Shown one piece after another: positions 33,839-41,868 of a DNA stretch of 46,717 nucleotides (position 1 is the stretch's first letter; each line of letters begins with the position of its first letter). A model generated the notes under the pieces. It was not told the origin of the DNA. It ran no database searches and was given only the letters and a program-made list of their open reading frames with translations. The position numbers and the translations under genes were made by a program. This DNA is from Clostridia bacterium. Its GTDB lineage: Bacteria > Bacillota > Clostridia > Christensenellales > Aristaeellaceae. The stretch is taken from assembly GCA_017516765.1 (NCBI GenBank), contig JAFXBE010000044.1, positions 1 to 46,717 on the forward strand. Direction: 5' to 3'.

Positions 33839-35899
33839 GTGCTGGCTGTTTTGTTTGTATTGTTGTTCCTGGCCGGCGGCGCATGGCTGGGCTGTATGCT
33901 GCTGCCCGGGCGCAGACCGCTGGTGCGGCTGTACGCAGGGCTTTCTTTCGGCGTCCTGCTGATGATGTGGCTGCCTGCCCTGTGGGCGCATGCGGTGTGC
34001 TTCAGCTATGCGGCGCACTGGCTTTCCGTCGCCACCCTGCTGCTGCTCTGCGGTCTTGGCTGGCTTTTGCGGGATAAGCGCAACCCCCTTCCCTTCAATG
34101 CCAAAGAAGAACGGCTTGCGCTGGATCTTCTCTGGATGGTTGTGCCGCTGACGATCCTCGGCGGCTTTTTGCAATACACCCATTCCATCCGCCCTGCTGC
34201 GGATGGTGCGTACCATGTGGGGCAGAGCACCTACGGCGACCTGTCGCTGCATCTGGCGGTGACCACCAGCATCGTCAATGCAAGATTCCCCCTGCACAAC
34301 AGCCTGATGCTGGGCGCGACCATGGCATATCCCTATCTGTCGGACAGCATTGCCGCCAGCATGTATATGCTGGGCATGGATCTGCCCGCTGCCATGAGCT
34401 TTACCGGCACGCTGATGATGGCGCTGGTCTATACCGGCTACGCACTGCTGGTCTCCCAGCTGTGCCGCAGACGGGGCGCACGCTTCCTGGCGTTTTTCCT
34501 GCTGTTCCTCAACGGCGGTCTGGGCTTTTTCTACACCCTGTCCGGCACGGTGGAAAACGGTTATGTGACCGGCATCTGGGACAACCTGAGCAATGTGATG
34601 AACGGGTACTACCAGACCCCCACCAATCAGCCCGATCCCAACAATCTGCGCTGGGTCAATATCATTTGCGATATGCTGGTGCCCCAGCGGGGCATTCTGG
34701 GCGGCTGGACCATACTGATGCCCTGCCTCAACCTGCTGCTGCCGCCCCTTTGCAAAAAGAAACGGCATACCCTGCGGGAAATGCTGCTGCTGGGCGTGAT
34801 GGCGGGCGGTATGCCGCTGCTGCACACCCACAGCTTCCTTGCGTTGGCGATCACCTCTCTGGGCGCATGTATCTATTGCGTTGCCACCGCTGCCCGGGAT
34901 GATGTATATGCTTTGCCCGCCGAGGGCGAAACGCCCTTTCTGCCCTTCGAGGGACGCATCAAGAGCCCTGCCCTGCGGGCGTTCCTGCCATGGCTGGTTT
35001 ACGGCGCAACGGCTGCGCTGCTGTCCCTGCCCCAGCTGCTGGGCTTTACCTTTGTACAGGCAACGGAAAGCAACCATTTCCTGCGTTTCCAGTTCAACTG
35101 GTGCAACAACCGGGGCGGCAGGGGGCTGGTGGATCCCTACTTCTGGTTCTATATGAAGAATATCGGTCTGCCGTATCTGCTCATTCTTCTTGCATTGCTC
35201 AAACGCAAGCCCGCCGGACAATCCATGCCCGATGATGTGCGCCAGAACCGGCTCATCGCCTGCGGTGCGTTTCTGATCTATGGTATCGCCGAATTCATCC
35301 TCTTCCAGCCCAACGAGTATGATAACAACAAGCTGTTCTATGTGTGGTTCCTGCTGTGCCTGCCCATGGCGGCGGATTATGCCATGGAGCTTTTCGAACG
35401 CCTGAAGGGGCTGGCAGGGCGGCGGGTGATCGCAGCGCTGTTCCTTGCAGTCTGTTTCCTGTCCGCCGGGCTTACGGTGGTCCGGGAATGCCGCAGCGAT
35501 TATCAGGCGTACAGCGCAAAGGATGTGGCGGTGGGCGAATACATCCGGGACAACACCCCCGAGCACAGCGTCTTCATCACCGGCAACCAGCATTTGAACC
35601 CGGTCAGTTCGCTGGCGGGGCGCACCATCCTGTGCTCTACCGACAGTTACCTGTATTACCACGGCTTCGATACCGCCGCCCGCCGTGCCGAGATCGCCGC
35701 ATTCTATGAGGATCCGGCAGAAAACCTGTGGGTGTTGCAGAAATACGATGTAGACTATATCTACATCAGCTCCTACGAGCGCAACGCCAATTGGTTCACC
35801 TTGAACGAAACTGCGCTGGAGCAGCTTTTCCCGTCGGTGTACGAGAGCGCAGCCCGGGAACACAGGATCTTTCAGGTGCCGGAGGAAATGAAGCAATGA
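33839..35899 (+). CDS. Polytopic membrane protein, probable GT-C glycosyltransferase
   Basis: A 686-residue protein with about 11-13 membrane segments and an outside C-terminal domain (about 560-686). The first large outside loop carries acidic residues followed by His (GDLSLHL), as in GT-C enzymes that use lipid-linked sugars. AGGAGG (33825-33830) lies eight bases before the GTG at 33839, which is preferred over a TTG two bases past that site. The next two genes overlap it and include a GtrA flippase, so it probably decorates an envelope polymer using polyprenyl-phosphate sugars flipped by GtrA. No nucleotide-sugar motif is seen. Confidence 0.78.
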   Translation: MLAVLFVLLFLAGGAWLGCMLLPGRRPLVRLYAGLSFGVLLMMWLPALWAHAVCFSYAAHWLSVATLLLLCGLGWLLRDKRNPLPFNAKEERLALDLLWMVVPLTILGGFLQYTHSIRPAADGAYHVGQSTYGDLSLHLAVTTSIVNARFPLHNSLMLGATMAYPYLSDSIAASMYMLGMDLPAAMSFTGTLMMALVYTGYALLVSQLCRRRGARFLAFFLLFLNGGLGFFYTLSGTVENGYVTGIWDNLSNVMNGYYQTPTNQPDPNNLRWVNIICDMLVPQRGILGGWTILMPCLNLLLPPLCKKKRHTLREMLLLGVMAGGMPLLHTHSFLALAITSLGACIYCVATAARDDVYALPAEGETPFLPFEGRIKSPALRAFLPWLVYGATAALLSLPQLLGFTFVQATESNHFLRFQFNWCNNRGGRGLVDPYFWFYMKNIGLPYLLILLALLKRKPAGQSMPDDVRQNRLIACGAFLIYGIAEFILFQPNEYDNNKLFYVWFLLCLPMAADYAMELFERLKGLAGRRVIAALFLAVCFLSAGLTVVRECRSDYQAYSAKDVAVGEYIRDNTPEHSVFITGNQHLNPVSSLAGRTILCSTDSYLYYHGFDTAARRAEIAAFYEDPAENLWVLQKYDVDYIYISSYERNANWFTLNETALEQLFPSVYESAAREHRIFQVPEEMKQ

Positions 35900-36111
35900 A
35901 ACGATTTTTGCGCTATTCGCTGGAGCATGGGCGGAAGATCCGCGCGGTACTGCTGCTGGACGGGCAGATGGTGCAGCGCAACCTGCTGGTGCTGGAGGAG
36001 CAGGAGCAGTGCATTACCGCCTTGGTGGGTTCGAGCAAAAAGCCCCGCACGATCCCGCTGGAGGACATCCTCAGCTGCGATTACGCCAGGGGCGACCATG
36101 GAGAAGAATAG
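35896..36111 (+). CDS. Small YolD-like protein of unknown function
   Basis: A 71-residue protein whose ATG overlaps the previous stop (ATGA at 35896-35899), with GGAGG upstream. It has a predicted short beta-barrel or SH3-like fold: alternating strands around RAVLLLDGQMVQRNLLVLE, then KKPRTIPLEDILSCDYARGD. The pattern resembles small YolD/WYL-type domains, but this is a weak likeness. It is placed between a glycosyltransferase and a flippase and is translationally coupled to the first. Confidence 0.65.
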   Translation: MKRFLRYSLEHGRKIRAVLLLDGQMVQRNLLVLEEQEQCITALVGSSKKPRTIPLEDILSCDYARGDHGEE

Positions 36112-36643
36112 GGGAGAGACCAATTTGATCAAGAAAATCAAGGCTTATCTTGGGGAGCATCCCAAACAGGACGAGTTGCTGCGGTATCTGATCGCCGGTG
36201 GTCTTACCACGGTGCTGAGCATGGTCATTCACTATGGGCTGTGCTTTCTGATGGCAGAAAAAGACCCCTTTATCGGCGGCAACCTGATCGCTTGGGTGAC
36301 GGATACCATCAACCGTGCTACCCCTGTCCAGCTGACGATCGCGTCGGCGGTCAGCTGGGTCATCTCGGTGCTGTTCGCTTTCTGGATCAACCGGTGGATG
36401 GTCTTCCGGCCCGGCAAGGCGGCTGCGGGACAGCTGCTTACCGAGCTTGCCCAGTTTGCAGGCAGCCGCGTTATCAGCTTCCTTCTTTTTGAACAGGGGT
36501 TGATGCATCTGCTCAAGCTGATGGGCATTACCAACGTTGTTAACCGTGTACTGGTGCTGGTTTTCGTGGTGGTGTTCAACTATGTGGCCAGCAAGTTCTG
36601 GGTTTTCAGGAAACCCGGCGGCGGCTCGGAAACGCAAGCGTAA
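36098..36643 (+). CDS. GtrA-family membrane protein
   Basis: A 181-residue protein with four membrane segments and the GtrA start LLRYLIAGGLTTVLS. Members are thought to flip undecaprenyl-phosphate-linked sugars for envelope glycosylation. The start is uncertain: the ATG at 36098 overlaps the previous gene by 14 bases, while a TTG at 36125 has GGGGAGAG at good spacing and would give a protein nine residues shorter. The last 38 bases overlap the convergent ylbJ-like gene. It works with the GT-C protein two genes upstream (inference). Confidence 0.88.
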   Translation: MEKNRGETNLIKKIKAYLGEHPKQDELLRYLIAGGLTTVLSMVIHYGLCFLMAEKDPFIGGNLIAWVTDTINRATPVQLTIASAVSWVISVLFAFWINRWMVFRPGKAAAGQLLTELAQFAGSRVISFLLFEQGLMHLLKLMGITNVVNRVLVLVFVVVFNYVASKFWVFRKPGGGSETQA

Positions 36644-37601
36644 CCAGCAGCAGTACAGGAAGCACACTTGCCGGCAAAGCTCCGGTCGTCCGGGAAGCGG
36701 TCGGAACTGTAAACGGGCAGACCCTGAGCAGCAGATAACAGAATATGCCCCCCAATACCCCATGGAGCATGCGCCACGCAAGCAGCTCCATGGGGTTGAT
36801 CATTTTACCGACAAACAGGAGATTTTGAAGCCAGATGCTCAACCCGCCGAAGCTGCAAAGGGCGCATATTGTCCAAAGGGGCGGGGCATGCTCTACAAGG
36901 GAGAATATACCACCGCCCACCTCCAACACAGCCCACAGAAGGGATAACGATGCGGGATGGTCGGCTGTCCATGCGGGAAAGAGCAGCTGTGCCAGTCCCC
37001 GCAGTACAGCGGCAACCACGCCGAAGACCGCCATTGCTCCCAGAACTGACAGCAGTGATTGCGCTGCTGCGGAGATGGCTTCGGGTAAGCAGGTCAGCAG
37101 CGTTCTGCCGGGCGCAGTTCTTTCGGCAGCAGAGGGGGGATGCGTTTCTGCAAGCGGACCCCTTTGCGGCTTTCGTCGGTAAACCCCGGCACAGATCAAC
37201 CCCGTTGCCAGTGCAGACAGCCAATGGGCAACTAGCAGCAGCCATCCTGCCTGCTGCCCGAGCAGTCCCCCCAGCGATCCCACGAAGAACATGGGGCTCA
37301 TCACGCCGCACATACACAGAAGGGACATCAGCTCTCTGCGTGGGATGGGGCAAAGGGTATGCAGCAATGCGGCCTGTCTTGCCGAAGCGGGGGAACCGGC
37401 ACAAAACCCGAACAATACCAGAAAGAACCTTTCTCCCGTTCCGGAGCTTCCCGGGCGGTAAAGTCCGCCCAGAACCATCATTGGAAAAAGCGCAGGCAGC
37501 ACAGAAACGGCAAATGTCTGCGTAACACGTTGCACGGAATCCATTACCTGCTGCGAAAAAAGCAGCACCAACCCCACCCCGCACAGCCAGACTGCCAGCA
37601 A
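36606..37601 (-). CDS. YlbJ-like sporulation integral membrane protein
   Basis: A 331-residue protein with about eight membrane segments and paired Gate-type (nucleoside recognition) halves: SVLPALFPMMVLGGL (33-47) and, later, ISAAAQSLLSVLGAMAVFG. YlbJ/SpoVV homologues help dipicolinate transport across the forespore membrane. This supports a spore-forming ancestry, though several gut lineages keep such genes with an unclear role. The TTG start at 37601 has GAGGTGA upstream. Its 3' end overlaps the GtrA gene tail to tail by 38 bases. Confidence 0.75.
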   Translation of the reverse strand: MLAVWLCGVGLVLLFSQQVMDSVQRVTQTFAVSVLPALFPMMVLGGLYRPGSSGTGERFFLVLFGFCAGSPASARQAALLHTLCPIPRRELMSLLCMCGVMSPMFFVGSLGGLLGQQAGWLLLVAHWLSALATGLICAGVYRRKPQRGPLAETHPPSAAERTAPGRTLLTCLPEAISAAAQSLLSVLGAMAVFGVVAAVLRGLAQLLFPAWTADHPASLSLLWAVLEVGGGIFSLVEHAPPLWTICALCSFGGLSIWLQNLLFVGKMINPMELLAWRMLHGVLGGIFCYLLLRVCPFTVPTASRTTGALPASVLPVLLLVTLAFPSRRRVS

Positions 37602-37709
37602 AAACCATCACCTCGTCATAGAATATGCGCCCAACATGTTCAAAAAGGAAAATGCATGCACAAATTCGACAAGATGGTTAAAAATGTTTGGTTTTTGCCT
37701 AAAAGTAGC

Positions 37710-37738
37710 TTTTCAGATTGTATCATTTGCGATATACT
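37710..37738 (+). promoter_or_regulatory. prs promoter
   Basis: TTTTCA (37710-37715), a 17-bp spacer and TATACT (37733-37738). Confidence 0.65.
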
Positions 37739-37781
37739 ATTGCTGTCTCTCTGACTGTACGACTGAGAAGGAGCATGCAAA

Positions 37782-38999
37782 GTGACGGATTTTGTAAGCA
37801 CATGGAACAACGAACTTCTTACCCAGCCCTATGCCCCTCTGGGACTCATCGCCATGCCCGGCTGTGAAGAACTGGGCGAGAAGATCAACGACTGGCTGAT
37901 GAAGTGGCACGAGCAGCAGGCGGATCTGGAAGACAACACTCCCCTGTATTCTCTGATGGGTTACAATCGCAACAACTTCCTTATTGAGGCCCAGCTTCCC
38001 CGCTTCGGCACCGGCGAGGGCAAGGCGGTTCTCAAGAGCAGTGTCCGTGGTTACGATATCTACATTCTCTCGGATGTGTTTGCATACAACAAGACCTACA
38101 AGATGTACGGCCGTGAAGTGCCGATGTCTCCCGACGACCACTATCAGGATCTGAAGCGCGTCATCGCTGCCATCGGCGGCCGCGCAATGCGCATCAACGT
38201 GGTTATGCCCATGCTGTACGAAGGCCGTCAGCATCGCCGTACCACCCGCGAGAGCATGGACTGCGCACTGGCGCTGCAGGAACTGCAGGGGCTGGGCGTT
38301 TCCAACTTTATCACCTTCGACGCTCACGATCCCCGTGTGCAGAATGCTGTTCCTCTGATGGGCTTCGACAGCGTAAAACCCTCCTACCAGATCCTGAAGG
38401 CGCTGTTCCGCAAGGAGCAGGATCTGCACATCGACCGCGATCATATGATGATCATCAGCCCCGACGAAGGCGCTATCGACCGCAATATTTTCTACAGCTC
38501 CGTGCTGGGCATCGACATGGGCATGTTCTACAAGCGCCGTGATTATACCCGCATCGTGGAAGGCCGCAACCCCATCATCGCCCACGAGTATCTGGGTGAC
38601 GATGTAGAAGGCAAGGACGTGCTGGTCAGCGACGATATCCTTTCCTCCGGCGACAGCATTCTGGATCTGGCCAAGGAGCTGAAGAAGCGCAAGGCTAACC
38701 GTATCTTTGCTTCTGTTACCTTCGCCCTGTTCACCAACGGTCTGGATGCTTTCAACAAGGCATACGACGAGGGTCTCATCAGCCGGATCATTTCCACCAA
38801 CCTTACCTACCGCACCCCCGAACTGCAGGCGGCTCCCTGGTTCATCGAGGCGGATATGAGCAAGTACATCTCCTATATCATCGCCAGCCTGAACCACGAC
38901 CGCAGCCTGAGCGGTCTGCTCAACCCCTACGACCGCATCAAGGGTCTGCTGGGTCGCTACCAGCAGCAGCAGGCAGAGAACGGTTTCCGTCTGGTGTAA
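37782..38999 (+). CDS. prs: Ribose-phosphate pyrophosphokinase (long clostridial form)
   Basis: A 405-residue enzyme, about 90 residues longer than the common 310-320 residue form. The extra length lies in an N-terminal region (about 1-90) and scattered insertions. The PRPP loop is VSDDILSSGDSILDL and the ATP/catalytic loop includes RRTTRESMDCALALQEL and FDAHDPRVQN. It makes PRPP from ribose-5-phosphate and ATP for nucleotide, His and Trp synthesis. The GTG start has GAAGGAG eight bases upstream. The changed PRPP loop (usual form DDMIDTGGT) suggests different regulation (inference). Confidence 0.88.
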   Translation: MTDFVSTWNNELLTQPYAPLGLIAMPGCEELGEKINDWLMKWHEQQADLEDNTPLYSLMGYNRNNFLIEAQLPRFGTGEGKAVLKSSVRGYDIYILSDVFAYNKTYKMYGREVPMSPDDHYQDLKRVIAAIGGRAMRINVVMPMLYEGRQHRRTTRESMDCALALQELQGLGVSNFITFDAHDPRVQNAVPLMGFDSVKPSYQILKALFRKEQDLHIDRDHMMIISPDEGAIDRNIFYSSVLGIDMGMFYKRRDYTRIVEGRNPIIAHEYLGDDVEGKDVLVSDDILSSGDSILDLAKELKKRKANRIFASVTFALFTNGLDAFNKAYDEGLISRIISTNLTYRTPELQAAPWFIEADMSKYISYIIASLNHDRSLSGLLNPYDRIKGLLGRYQQQQAENGFRLV

Positions 39000-39015
39000 G
39001 CGCAACAGCATATTC

Positions 39016-39046
39016 AGCCGCCGCAGGTATCTGCGGCGGCTGTTTT
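39016..39046 (+). terminator. prs terminator
   Basis: Eleven-base arms (39016-39026 and 39031-39041) followed by GTTTTC. Confidence 0.9.
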
Positions 39047-39186
39047 CGTGTATGGAATGATCTCGTTTTCGCGACCCCGGCGCTTATCTGCGGTGTGAAC
39101 GATTCCCGGCTCCCAAACGCAGCCGGCAAGAACAACGGGCAATGTAATCCGGCGGGTTGTGTGCTCAGGAAAAACAAATAGAGAAA

Positions 39187-39212
39187 ACCCCCTCCGAAAA
39201 AGCGGAGGGGGT
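39187..39212 (-). terminator. Terminator of the repeat-protein gene
   Basis: Ten-base arms ACCCCCTCCG (39187-39196) and complement (39203-39212), with a TTTTC tail on the minus strand. Confidence 0.85.
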
Positions 39213-39229
39213 AATTGTGTTGTGGTAAC

Positions 39230-40354
39230 TTACTCGGCTGCGGTCTCGGGCAGCACGGGCACCAGACGGGCGCGCCACTCGGTCATGTAGTTGTCCAGGG
39301 TCAGGGTGAAGGTGACGACATTGCCTACCAGTTCGGGATCGGCGGTCCATTCGTCTTCTTCGTCCTCGTCGATGATGTTGTACTCCCAAATCAGTTCGTA
39401 TTCGAAATCATCGGCGCCGGTCACGGTGGCGGTCAGCTGTACATCATCGCCAAAGTTGGGGGCGGTACCCTTGCAGATGAGCTCGCATTCCACGGTTACG
39501 GTCACGTCGGCCAGCAGAGCGTCCACATCGATGGCGGGAACTTCTTCAACGACCTCTTCCTCAGCGGGGGTCTCTTCGGCAACGACCTCTTCCTCAACGG
39601 GGGTCTCTTCGACGACTACCTCTTCCTCGGCGGGGGTCTCTTCGACAACAGCCTCTTCCTCGGCGGGGGTCTCTTCGACAACGACCTCGTCCTCAGCGGG
39701 AGTCTCTTCGACGACTACCTCGTCCTCGGCGGGGGTCTCTTCGACAACAGCCTCGTCCTCGGCGGGGGTCTCTTCGACAACGACCTCGTCCTCAGCGGGA
39801 GTCTCTTCGACGACGACCTCATCCTCGGCGGGGGTCTCTTCGACGACTACCTCTTCCTCGGCAGGAGTCTCTTCGACGACGACCTCTTCCTCGGCAGGAG
39901 TCTCTTCGACAACGGCCTCTTCCTCAGCGGGGGTTTCTTCGACGACTACCTCTTCCTCAGCGGGGGTCTCTTCGACGACAACCTCTTCCTCGGCGGGGGT
40001 CTCTTCGACAACGACCTCTTCTTCGGCGGGGGTCTCTTCGACGACTACCTCTTCCTCGGCAGGGGTCTCTTCGACAACGACCTCATCCTCGGCGGGGGTC
40101 TCTTCGACAACAGCCTCTTCTTCGGCGGGGGTCTCTTCGACAACGGCTTCGTCCTCAGCGGGGGTCTCTTCGACGACTACCTCTTCCTCAGCGGGGGTCT
40201 CTTCGACAACGACTTCTTCCTCAACGGGCTTTTCGATCGCGTTGACAATAATAATATTGCTGTATACGTTCGAAGCAAACGCAGTTACGCTGAGAGAGAA
40301 AGCGAGAACCAAGACCATCATCACGGCTGCGATACGCTTGAAGTTCATTTTCAT
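39230..40354 (-). CDS. Secreted acidic tandem-repeat protein
   Basis: A 374-residue protein: a signal peptide (1-27, cleavage after AFA), about 20 copies of an 11-residue repeat with core VVVEETPAEEE (about 40-270), and a C-terminal beta-rich, Ig-like domain of about 95 residues with one Cys pair (CELIC). The repeat is a run of Glu with regular Thr-Pro, so it is extended and strongly negative. No LPXTG anchor or lipobox is seen. I do not recognise the family. Likely roles are a surface spacer, cation binding, or a scaffold for the C-terminal domain. GGAGG is eight bases before the ATG at 40354. Confidence 0.85.
   Translation of the reverse strand: MKMNFKRIAAVMMVLVLAFSLSVTAFASNVYSNIIIVNAIEKPVEEEVVVEETPAEEEVVVEETPAEDEAVVEETPAEEEAVVEETPAEDEVVVEETPAEEEVVVEETPAEEEVVVEETPAEEEVVVEETPAEEEVVVEETPAEEEAVVEETPAEEEVVVEETPAEEEVVVEETPAEDEVVVEETPAEDEVVVEETPAEDEAVVEETPAEDEVVVEETPAEDEVVVEETPAEEEAVVEETPAEEEVVVEETPVEEEVVAEETPAEEEVVEEVPAIDVDALLADVTVTVECELICKGTAPNFGDDVQLTATVTGADDFEYELIWEYNIIDEDEEDEWTADPELVGNVVTFTLTLDNYMTEWRARLVPVLPETAAE
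39541..40233 (-). repeat. 33-bp coding minisatellite
   Basis: About 20 near-identical 33-bp units inside the secreted-protein gene. Units differ mainly at two codons (GAG/GAC for Glu/Asp and GTT/GCT for Val/Ala) and in silent positions, in a patchy order that suggests copying by recombination or slippage. No frameshift is present. Confidence 0.9.
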
Positions 40355-40399
40355 TGTGCATACCTCCATACTGAATCAATGATATTTTTCAGCATCTAC

Positions 40400-40408
40400 A
40401 TTATAGCA
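40400..40408 (-). promoter_or_regulatory. Extended -10 promoter of the repeat-protein gene
   Basis: TGC-TATAAT on the minus strand (40400-40408). No clear -35 is seen. Confidence 0.65.
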
Positions 40409-40478
40409 AGGTGGGGTTACAATTTGGTTACGTTAACAAGACAAAAACAAGAAATTTTTGGCGGTTGGACAAGACCTG

Positions 40479-41093
40479 TCATTCTTCGGGAACGGGGGTT
40501 TCGGTGGGGGTGGGAACAGGGGTTTCGGGGGGCACGGGAGTGGGAGTGGGCGTTGCGGTGCTGTTGGTAAAAACCATGGTTACAACGTTGTCGGTCCGGG
40601 ATACGATCAGATTGTATACGCCGATCTGCTTCTGAAAATCGTTGCCGGTCGCCAGCCAGCTTTCCACATCGGTTACAAGGTGATAGCGATCGTAGGCCGT
40701 CTCGCCGGGATCCATGGCCATCAGCAGGGCGTAGCTCTGATAACCGGAGGTGGAGAAATCGCGGTAGGTGCTGCTGCCGTAGGCAAGATCGGCGGGGGCG
40801 GTCAGGGTGATGCGGCAGCTTTCGATCACGTCGTTAATGGGCTCCAGCAGCATTTCCATGGTCAGCCATTCGCCGCCGATCACCCTGTACTCGCGCCCAT
40901 CCCCCCAGCCGGCATCCTGTTTGGCGGGGATCAGCGGCAGCATCATGCGGCCTGCGTTGTCGTTGATAAAATCGATGTTTTCCGCATAGCGTTCCAGAAA
41001 GAAATCATAGCTGTAACCGGTCACATTCTCTGCGCAGGCAGAAGCGGCAAACAGCAGTATCAGCATACATGTGATCGCGACAAGTTTTCTCAA
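40479..41093 (-). CDS. Exported protein with Pro-Thr tail
   Basis: A 204-residue protein. The TTG start at 41093 has AAGGGAG eight bases upstream and gives a clean signal peptide (1-20) ending AASAC. That Cys could be lipidated (weak lipobox), or signal peptidase I may cut after ACA. The body has no recognised domain. The C-terminus, TPTPTPVPPETPVPTPTETP, is a typical wall-spanning or linker stretch. A longer ATG-initiated reading lacks a ribosome site. It is next to the acidic repeat protein on the same strand, so both are probably envelope proteins. Confidence 0.75.
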   Translation of the reverse strand: MRKLVAITCMLILLFAASACAENVTGYSYDFFLERYAENIDFINDNAGRMMLPLIPAKQDAGWGDGREYRVIGGEWLTMEMLLEPINDVIESCRITLTAPADLAYGSSTYRDFSTSGYQSYALLMAMDPGETAYDRYHLVTDVESWLATGNDFQKQIGVYNLIVSRTDNVVTMVFTNSTATPTPTPVPPETPVPTPTETPVPEE

Positions 41094-41181
41094 GCGTCTC
41101 GCTCCCTTTGTATATGTCATTCTACACGATAGCAGTATATCATCTTCGCCAAGGCTGCGCAACATTGTTTACAGGAAGGGT

Positions 41182-41210
41182 TTGCACGGAGGCAACGGAT
41201 AGGGTATAAT
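41182..41210 (+). promoter_or_regulatory. Promoter of the membrane-anchored protein gene
   Basis: TTGCAC (41182-41187), a 17-bp spacer and TATAAT (41205-41210). Confidence 0.8.
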
Positions 41211-41241
41211 GAAGCGACTACAGGAGAGGAGGAGCAGCCGG

Positions 41242-41781
41242 ATGAAGAAGATCCGCCGGTTCATCTGGTATCTGGCCAGCCGTCTTTTGCTGGTGCTGGT
41301 GCTGGTCAGCGCGTTCACGGTTACCTTTTATTACGCTATGAATGCTTCCAATATCAATATCGTTCTCAAGGACGGCATGGCAAAGCGTGCACAGGTGATC
41401 ATGATGCAGGAGGATTCCTCCGAGCTGATCAAGTTCTTCCAGCCCAGCTATCTGCAGCGTGATGAAAACCTGCTGCTGGCGCTGGAAAAGAAGAGCCCCT
41501 ACCAATACTATACCGTACGCGGTATCGACCATCGTCTCAGCATGACATGGATGTGGTGCTGGCCTTGGGAAAACACGGCAAGGGCCGAATTTGTGGAAAC
41601 CATCCCGCGTATCGACGGCAGGGTCCGCTCCCAGAATGCAGAGGCTGCCCGGGCTTTGTACGGTACCACTTATGAGACGCCGCCCAAATGGCAGGGTGGC
41701 AAGTACAGCGCAACGCTGGTAAAAGAGAATAACCAATGGCATATCCGCAGTCTGTCACTGATCGAAGCCATCGAAGAGTGA
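41242..41781 (+). CDS. Membrane-anchored exported protein of unknown function
   Basis: A 179-residue protein with a basic start (KKIRR), one membrane segment (11-32) and an outside domain of about 145 residues containing a Trp-rich stretch MTWMWCWPWENTA. No catalytic motif is recognised. AGGAGAGGAGG precedes the ATG at 41242. The N-terminal segment is probably an uncleaved anchor. It is divergent from the exported Pro-Thr protein. It could be an envelope stress or wall-assembly factor; this is unsupported beyond location. Confidence 0.75.
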   Translation: MKKIRRFIWYLASRLLLVLVLVSAFTVTFYYAMNASNINIVLKDGMAKRAQVIMMQEDSSELIKFFQPSYLQRDENLLLALEKKSPYQYYTVRGIDHRLSMTWMWCWPWENTARAEFVETIPRIDGRVRSQNAEAARALYGTTYETPPKWQGGKYSATLVKENNQWHIRSLSLIEAIEE

Positions 41782-41808
41782 GCCTGACGGAATGCTGTAT
41801 ACCACAAG

Positions 41809-41838
41809 CGCCGGACCGCACATGCGATCCGGCGTTGG
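41809..41838. terminator. Hairpin between convergent genes
   Basis: Arms CGCCGGA and TCCGGCG with further partial pairing between, and a T-rich tail on the plus strand. It lies between the plus-strand membrane protein gene and the minus-strand SDR gene. Confidence 0.55.
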
Positions 41839-41868
41839 TGTTTGTTATCCCGGCTGATGAAGAGGCAT

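Noticed and set aside
39215..40570. Repeat-rich plus-strand frames (such as LFDNDLVLSGG-type or SSTTTSSSAGV-type proteins) opposite the acidic repeat gene
   Set aside because: The 33-bp unit has no stops in several frames, so all read through. Only the minus-strand frame has a signal peptide, promoter, ribosome site and terminator.
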